NCBI GenBank assembly: GCA_035578155.1
Contig: JAPWDM010000001.1
Location: 164,397,498-164,461,497 of the forward strand
DNA: 64,000 nt
Source: Brachynemurus nebulosus
Lineage: Eukaryota > Arthropoda > Insecta > Neuroptera > Myrmeleontidae
Direction: 5' to 3'
Position numbers and translations under genes: made by a program. Below, in pieces: positions 43,511 through 64,000 of the stretch. The notes beneath the pieces are model-generated. The model was not told the origin of the DNA. It ran no database searches and saw only the letters and a list, made by a program, of their open reading frames with translations. Position 1 is the first letter of the stretch. Each line of letters opens with the position of its first letter.

Positions 43511-45245
43511 GAATTATGTAATAGTTTTAATTTATCTTTACCTTTGTACAAGAAATATCTCCTCATAAAAATTTACAAGACACGTTCCTCTCATATATGT
43601 TTTTTCAACATTTCAATTCAAATGTATAATTTTATAGTTTATATAGTTTTAGTTGTTAATTAAAATTTATAGTTTTAGTGTATGGAAAAAAATTTTTTCT
43701 TGAGATGGTTGTTTATATAATTCACATGCAGTTGATCAAATTAAACTGTGTTCGTTCGTCGCGCGAGTGATGTTACAAACTTAAATTGAGCAACTATGTT
43801 GTTCATATGAAATTTTATTGTTTTCAAAACAAAATATATATGTAGAGTACCTGTTTAGTTCGTGGCACACAAACTATGGAGCGCATTTAGAAAAAAATTA
43901 TAAATGCATTTATGAAAAATAGATAAATTATGTGCCGCTTCTAACGAATGGTGATACGTTTTTCTGGCAATTTTTGACAGGATAATTTATGAGCTGCACT
44001 ATAAGTCCGGGCATTAGCCATAAACATAATATATTTATGACCTGTCAAACTGGATATATTTATGTGTTTTGGAAACACTAGTAACCTATTTATTTTATAC
44101 ATAACATAAGTATGAATATGTATTTTTAGTTGTATGTGTATGATTGCCGATTGCCGATTGGTATTCCGTATTCGTATTATTTTATTATCATTTTATCGAT
44201 AATAAAACAGTACATTCTTCCTTATTTTTTTAACAATACAGGTACTGGTCTAAGCTGTTTTAAACTGTTGCATAACTGTGTGAAAATAAATTAGCGATTT
44301 ATAATTTCTTTAAATCAAAGTATTAAAATTAAAAGTGTGTGTATGTGCGTGAATAACAAACCAATCGTATATTTTAGAAATGTTTTAAAATTTAATTGTT
44401 GTGTCATAATTCATAAATACTTCAACTTGACGTACTTGCTCTGAGATAGTCAGGTACAAAAGTTTATCTCAGCAAAAAAACTTTATCAAAAATTAAATAA
44501 TGTATTGATATTCTTCAGTTATTATATTTGTATACCACTTTTTTTTTGTATTTCCGCGCGCTTATGTTGTAGCAATTTAAAAGAATTGTTGAAGAAACGT
44601 TGTAAAAACGTAGTAAAATGATGTTTTTAAATTATATTTCAAAATCGGCATGGTCAATAATTTTTATTTCTTATTAAATATGGTTTGTAACTTTGTATTA
44701 AATAACATTCAATTTTTATCAAATTCCTTTGACACGTTTTCATTTTATTCTAAAAAAATAGAATTTTCCCATAAGAACCCGTGTTAAAATTACAAAACTT
44801 TGAAATCGTTTTTCTCAAAATTGGGGTGGTCAATTTTTTTTTCGGTAAGGGCTCGTATTATTGGTATTGGAGAAAATAAATATCTAGTGAACTTTGTTAA
44901 ATTTCCAAATAATTTAATGAGATTTGACGAAATCGATCTATTTGATATGTGACGTAAATTGTCTCATTAAAAATTATGTTTAAATTTTTATGGACACTAC
45001 TGTATAACTATTTTCAAAAGATTCCGTAAACAAGCAGGTAAAAATATTTTGTTGACAAAAAAATTTACATTCAAAAAAGCAAAGGAAAAAAATGATAAGT
45101 AATCAGAGCCTGATTAAGTTTTTTTTTCTAGGGGCCATTTTTTAACACGTTTTTGACAACCGAAAATTTCTGAAATGAAACTTGATCGGTAAAATTTAAC
45201 TAGCAATACTTAATTAGTAGACTGAGACCTTTCTCTCCTGCAAAT
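43511..45245. other. Right half of the 4.8-kb element
   Basis: AT-rich sequence without a supported coding frame or tandem repeat. Confidence 0.4.
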
Positions 45246-45269
45246 TATGAAACTTATTTACTTTACACC

Positions 45270-45371
<102 letters not shown>

Positions 45372-45511
45372 GCGGTACAGTGTGAGTGTGCACGGTTTTG
45401 GATGGTTTCCGAGCCTCACGGCGGGTCTGTTACAAATACCCTGGCAACCCTATTCATCACTAACAATTTAGGTTTAAGACTAAATAACGATAGACTCTGA
45501 TGAACTGATAA

Positions 45512-45517
45512 TTTATT
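45512..45517 (-). terminator. Poly(A) signal of ZAD gene 4
   Basis: AATAAA on the minus strand, about 65 bases after the stop codon at 45583. Confidence 0.6.
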
Positions 45518-45582
45518 TACAAAATAATAACAATTAATAACATCAATAATGAAGAAAGTTAAAAATTAAATTAAGATACAAC

Positions 45583-60173
<14,591 letters not shown>

Positions 60174-60366
60174 GTTAGATACGTTAAAAATTATCTAGTT
60201 TTTATTTAGAAAATTGGCACGCTGTCACGGCTGTCACTATTAACCTATTAACACCTTGACGGTCATTAACGTCATAAGACGTCAAATGAAATCACTGATA
60301 TTCAGTGTATTCCATTTAGAAAACACAAACGATACTGTGATACAGTGCATAGGAGGAAAGTAATGC
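60174..60366 (-). promoter_or_regulatory. 5' flank of ZAD gene 4
   Basis: Short unique region before the start codon, then TTAACACCTTGACGG and GACGTC words. 60316-60345 is inversely repeated at about 60822-60850 inside the next structure. Confidence 0.4.
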
Positions 60367-61261
60367 CCAGAGAACAAAGAGAACGAACATTGCTATGTCT
60401 ATACTACGGAAACGAGCGTAACCACAAAGGATAGAAAATAACCCACCACTATGTTATATATGTGCACGCGGAGTTGTGTGTGTTAGTCCGTTGGATGATG
60501 TGTGTATTGGTGTCTTGCATACATACATATATAATATGTACGTGGTGGTGGAACGTATGATGTACGTATACCACGTAAGTATACGTACGTATACCACATT
60601 ACCGAGAGGTAACAATATAACAATAATTGAAACATACCCATTGAGTGGTGGCGAATGAATGAGGACTAAGCAGCCTAAGATGCACATAAAAGCACATAAG
60701 TGATTGCAGAAAAGAGATAGATGTATTCGTTCTATTTGTTCTGTGGTAATGCCAATCAAATTTTAGTAATTTTTGTACTTTTTTTTTTTTAAATTAGTTT
60801 TATTGTAAAAAAAAATGCACTATCACACAGTGTCGTCTGTTTTCTAAATGGAAAACACTCCGCGTTAAATTGAGTCTCTACCACAGAACAAATAGAACGA
60901 ATACATCTATCTCTTTTCTGCAATCACTTATGGGCATTTATGTGCATCTTAGGCTACTTAGCCTACTTAGTCCTCATTCATTCGCCAGCACTCAATGGGT
61001 ATGTTTCAATTGTTGTCATATTGTTACCTCTCGTATTAACACGGTATATGTACGTGGTATACGTACATCATACGTACCACCACCACGTACATATTATGTA
61101 TATATGTATGCAAGACACCCATACACACAACATCCAACGGACTAACAGACACAACTCCGCGTGCACATATATAACATCGTGGGGGTTTATTTTCTATCCT
61201 TTGTGGTTACGCTCGTTTCCCTAGTATAGACATAGTAATGTTCGTTCTCTTTGTTCTCTGG
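60367..61261. repeat. Long inverted repeat, arms of about 382 bp
   Basis: Arms 60367-60748 and 60879-61261 are inverted near-copies with a 130-bp spacer. Shared words include GAACGAACATT, ACGCTCGTTTCC, TACGTGGTGGTGG and AGAAAAGAGATAGATGTATT. Reading frames on both strands here are by-products of the repeat. No target duplication or transposase identified. Confidence 0.85.
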
Positions 61262-62030
61262 TCTCTACAGTCTCTATGGTACATTGGGTACGTCATAGAA
61301 CACTAGAAGTCAACTAATATCAACGAAGTGTAGCTTGCTTGGAGCTCTTTGTAGGCCTGTCACAGCTTTAGTCATGTAGTCAGTCGCTGTCCGTCACCGA
61401 ACCCACAGTGCATTGTATTACATTGTTAGACATTGTTAGTTGAACAGCACACATTTCTCTCTCTGGTAATACGTGTGTTATAGTAGTGTTTGTAAATACG
61501 CACACAGACGCAACCATTAAACCAATACCACTACAAACAGTTGTATCTACATACACCAAAAGGGTGGGGAAATTTTACGTCACCCACTGGCGACAAGTGG
61601 AACAGTGTAATTTGGTTACTAGTATGGTCCCTTGGGGTATATGGTATTTGTATCACATTTGTATGTAAGAAACCACAGAGTACAGAGGCGATACTGTTAG
61701 GCTCTAAAACCAGTGTAAGAAAAAAAGGATAGAAAATATGTATGTCATACATATATGTGATCTGAGGTGTGTTGTGTGGTATCGCATACGTATATATAAT
61801 ACTACATACGCAATATACGCATGTATGTAGCTTCGTGTAGCAGTGGTAACAATGCCCATAACTATTAAAACGTGATCAAAACAATTGATCTACGCGCATC
61901 CACTATCATCGAACGAGTGAATACTAAGTAGCCTAACTTCAAGTTAGTAACTTGCTCACGAGCGCACACTGCTGATTACAGAAAAGAGATAGTAGTGTTT
62001 CTTCTGATGTTCTGTGATTTGTATGTAGCA
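61262..62030. repeat. Third, diverged copy of the inverted-repeat arm and flank
   Basis: About 61850-62025 resembles the end of the left arm in the same orientation (GGTAACAATGCCCA, AAGTAGCCTAA, CAGAAAAGAGATAG, TGTTCTGTGATT). 61262-61850 is otherwise unassigned. Confidence 0.5.
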
Positions 62031-63730
62031 AACTGACATACAGACCTTCCTGACATGTTTAATTAAAACTGGTAAAAAGTGGAAAGTCAATCCATAGCAT
62101 TTAATAATAATAAAATTACGTTATCAAAAGTTGTATTGTATTTTATACTGTGTTCAAAAGGTAAGTAATATTTTTAATTCCCTTATTTATAAATAATAAA
62201 ATGAAATCGATTGCAAATTGAAACAAAGTTGGGGTGAATAAATACCATATAAATACGCTCTATGAAGCCAATAGAAGTGCAAATGGGGCTAATGTAAACG
62301 GGAAAAGGGTGAATCGAAACTAGTTAAAGGTGAATAGAATTGAATGTTTTAGGGCTCACAAAAATTAAATATCAATAATTACCGTAATTTGGGATGAAAT
62401 GGAACGATTTTTAAGTTTGTAATAGATTTTCATAATTTTTTTTTTATTTACCATAAACTATACATAATCGATTAATTTTGTTTTTCATATTGTTTTTATA
62501 TTTTGTTTTACGGTAACTTATTTTTCATATTTACCATTTTAAAAATCTATTTTTTCTTTTTTGTGGCTAAATTTTTTTTTTAAAAATAGGCATTTCCATT
62601 CACCTCACACTTACGGTTATCGGTGAACGAATGACGAGTCAATACTCAATAGGAATTTTGGACATGGCTGTCCAGTTTATTAATAAAATGATAGTATTAG
62701 TCGTATTAGTTGATAAATTAATGTTACTGGTAGGGAAATTAAAAATTAAATAAACGAAAGAATGTATATATCATAAACTTCAACTATTCGATGCAGTCGC
62801 TCCGGTCGTTTAACAAATAAAAAAATCATTGATACGTATACGGTATATGCGGTATACTTACCTACGGTTGGTACTAACTGATGTATAGTATTGTATCTTA
62901 TGTAAAAACCTGACTTTTATTTTTAGTTCATTAATTCTGTGCTTTTATTTAACACATATTTTTTCCAAATGAATAAAAATATAGGTAATACATATTAATT
63001 TCGAATTATAATGACTTAATTATTTTTAAAATTTTGATTAGCCCTGGTACGTCATTCTCAAGTAATTTCTATCAAAACTTCCGCATCCCTATTGACCCGA
63101 TATACGTTCCAATTCATACTGTATGCGTTCCTATTGTCCCTGCCTTCATTTCCAATGACCCCTAATTTTGGTTCTATTGACACCAATTACTAATTTGGCC
63201 AAATATACAAAATATCTATAAACAGTTACCATAGTTTTACATATTTTGAATAAATAAAGGATCTAAGTTTTTAAATTTACCACTCTTTGGAGCATAAACA
63301 CAATTTAAGTAAATTACGAAACAACTATTGATAACCTAATACTTGCACTATTTTACTGATTTTTGACACTTAAATTTCTTAAATATTTTGTTCGTTTTAA
63401 CATTAATTAAATTTATCTCCAGTCTATTACATGTATTTTTTGTACAGAAAGTTAACTAAGAGCTCTCGTAAGGTCACTTTGGGTCGGGTCATATTTCAGC
63501 TTTTACCTATTCAGTACTTAATATTTTATGCTAAAAAATTAACACATACAAAACAAAAACCTTTAGAATGTGTAGTTTTAAGCTCCATGCACTTTCAAGG
63601 TTTATACATATACTTCTGCCAATTTTTAAGCCACCCTAAGTAATCCCTAGTCATTTCACTGCCACTAATTCAAAATGTTTATTAACTAATTTTTTATTTT
63701 TATTTCGTAGATAATATATAAAGTTCAAAT
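62031..63730 (+). promoter_or_regulatory. 5' region of the transposase-like gene
   Basis: AT-rich. Words such as CCAATAGAAG and GGTGAATAGAATTG (62270-62340) and, inverted, TATTGACCC and CTATTGTCCC (63085-63150) recur. A splice acceptor TTTCGTAG ends at 63710, so the 5' UTR is probably spliced. No other gene seen. Confidence 0.45.
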
Positions 63731-64000
63731 ATGCCACGAGTATATGTACCTGATCCTCTTGGAAAAAAGTATCGCAAATATGATGAAGCTACTTTAAAAA
63801 AAGCAGTCGAAGAATTGCTTGCAAATAACAAAACTAAATATAAAGAAATTGCAAAAAAATATGATATCAATAAGACCGTTTTGTGGAGACACTGTCATAA
63901 ACCAACAAAAAAGCAAGGTGGACAAACAGTTTTAAGTCCAGAGGAGGAAGAATATATTGTACAGTATTTGAATATTTGCGGAAATTGGGATTATTCTCTA
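63731..64000 (+). CDS. Tigger/jerky-type (HTH_psq) transposase-like gene, 5' part
   Basis: Ninety open codons from the ATG at 63731 run to the window edge. Residues about 13-60 (YRKYDEATLKKAVEELLA, then KEIAKKYDINKTVLWRH) form a psq-type helix-turn-helix, the N-terminal DNA-binding domain of pogo/Tigger/CENP-B-like proteins. LSPEEEEYIVQYL follows, the usual lead into the second HTH and DDE domain of jerky-like transposases. The frame is intact and the start lies 20 bp after a splice acceptor. It could be an autonomous transposon or a domesticated gene; the missing part decides. Confidence 0.75.
   Translation, partial: MPRVYVPDPLGKKYRKYDEATLKKAVEELLANNKTKYKEIAKKYDINKTVLWRHCHKPTKKQGGQTVLSPEEEEYIVQYLNICGNWDYSL

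Noticed and set aside
60454..61752. Several overlapping frames of 60-101 residues
   Set aside because: They mirror each other across the long inverted repeat and have no protein similarity.

Overview
The window is AT-rich animal nuclear DNA with intron-containing genes and a very high load of DNA transposons. The protein-coding content points to an insect: four genes encode ZAD-C2H2 zinc-finger proteins, an architecture that expanded in arthropods and especially in insects. The sequence does not let me name the order or species.

Layout, left to right. ZAD gene 1 (338-10336, +, five exons, 412 aa) and ZAD gene 2 (15473-26960, +, five exons, 413 aa) are near-identical tandem duplicates. ZAD gene 3 (29711-38466, +, five exons, 409 aa) is an older paralog with the same exon layout. 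Between genes 1 and 2 lies a broken copy of gene 3 exon 1 (about 11311-11764). The duplicated unit therefore ran from the gene 1 promoter to the middle of gene 3 exon 1. ZAD gene 4 (60173-45583, -, five exons, 447 aa, ten fingers) converges on gene 3. A lone THAP-domain exon (39560-39684, +) sits between genes 3 and 4. The right edge opens a Tigger/jerky-type (HTH_psq) transposase-like gene (63731 onward, +), cut by the window end.

All four ZAD genes split the ZAD at the same phase-0 position, after the sequence ECTSIQ. In genes 1-3 the exon order is ZAD half 1, ZAD half 2 plus acidic linker, finger 1, fingers 2-4, fingers 5-6. These proteins are expected to dimerise through the ZAD and bind DNA in the nucleus through the fingers; their targets cannot be read from sequence.

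Most introns and spacers are nested transposable elements. Paralogous introns of genes 1 and 2 supply empty sites that confirm several insertions and their target duplications: TA for mariner-like, TTAA for piggyBac-like, 8 bp for hAT-like. Notable non-genic structures are a 103-bp tandem array in which most units carry a perfect heat-shock-element triad (42720-43510), a 266-bp satellite present at two loci, a 382-bp-arm inverted repeat (60367-61261), an intronic palindrome in gene 3 (about 33070-33440), and tRNA-derived SINE fragments, two of them as head-to-head foldbacks. All calls come from reading the sequence by eye; no database search was run.
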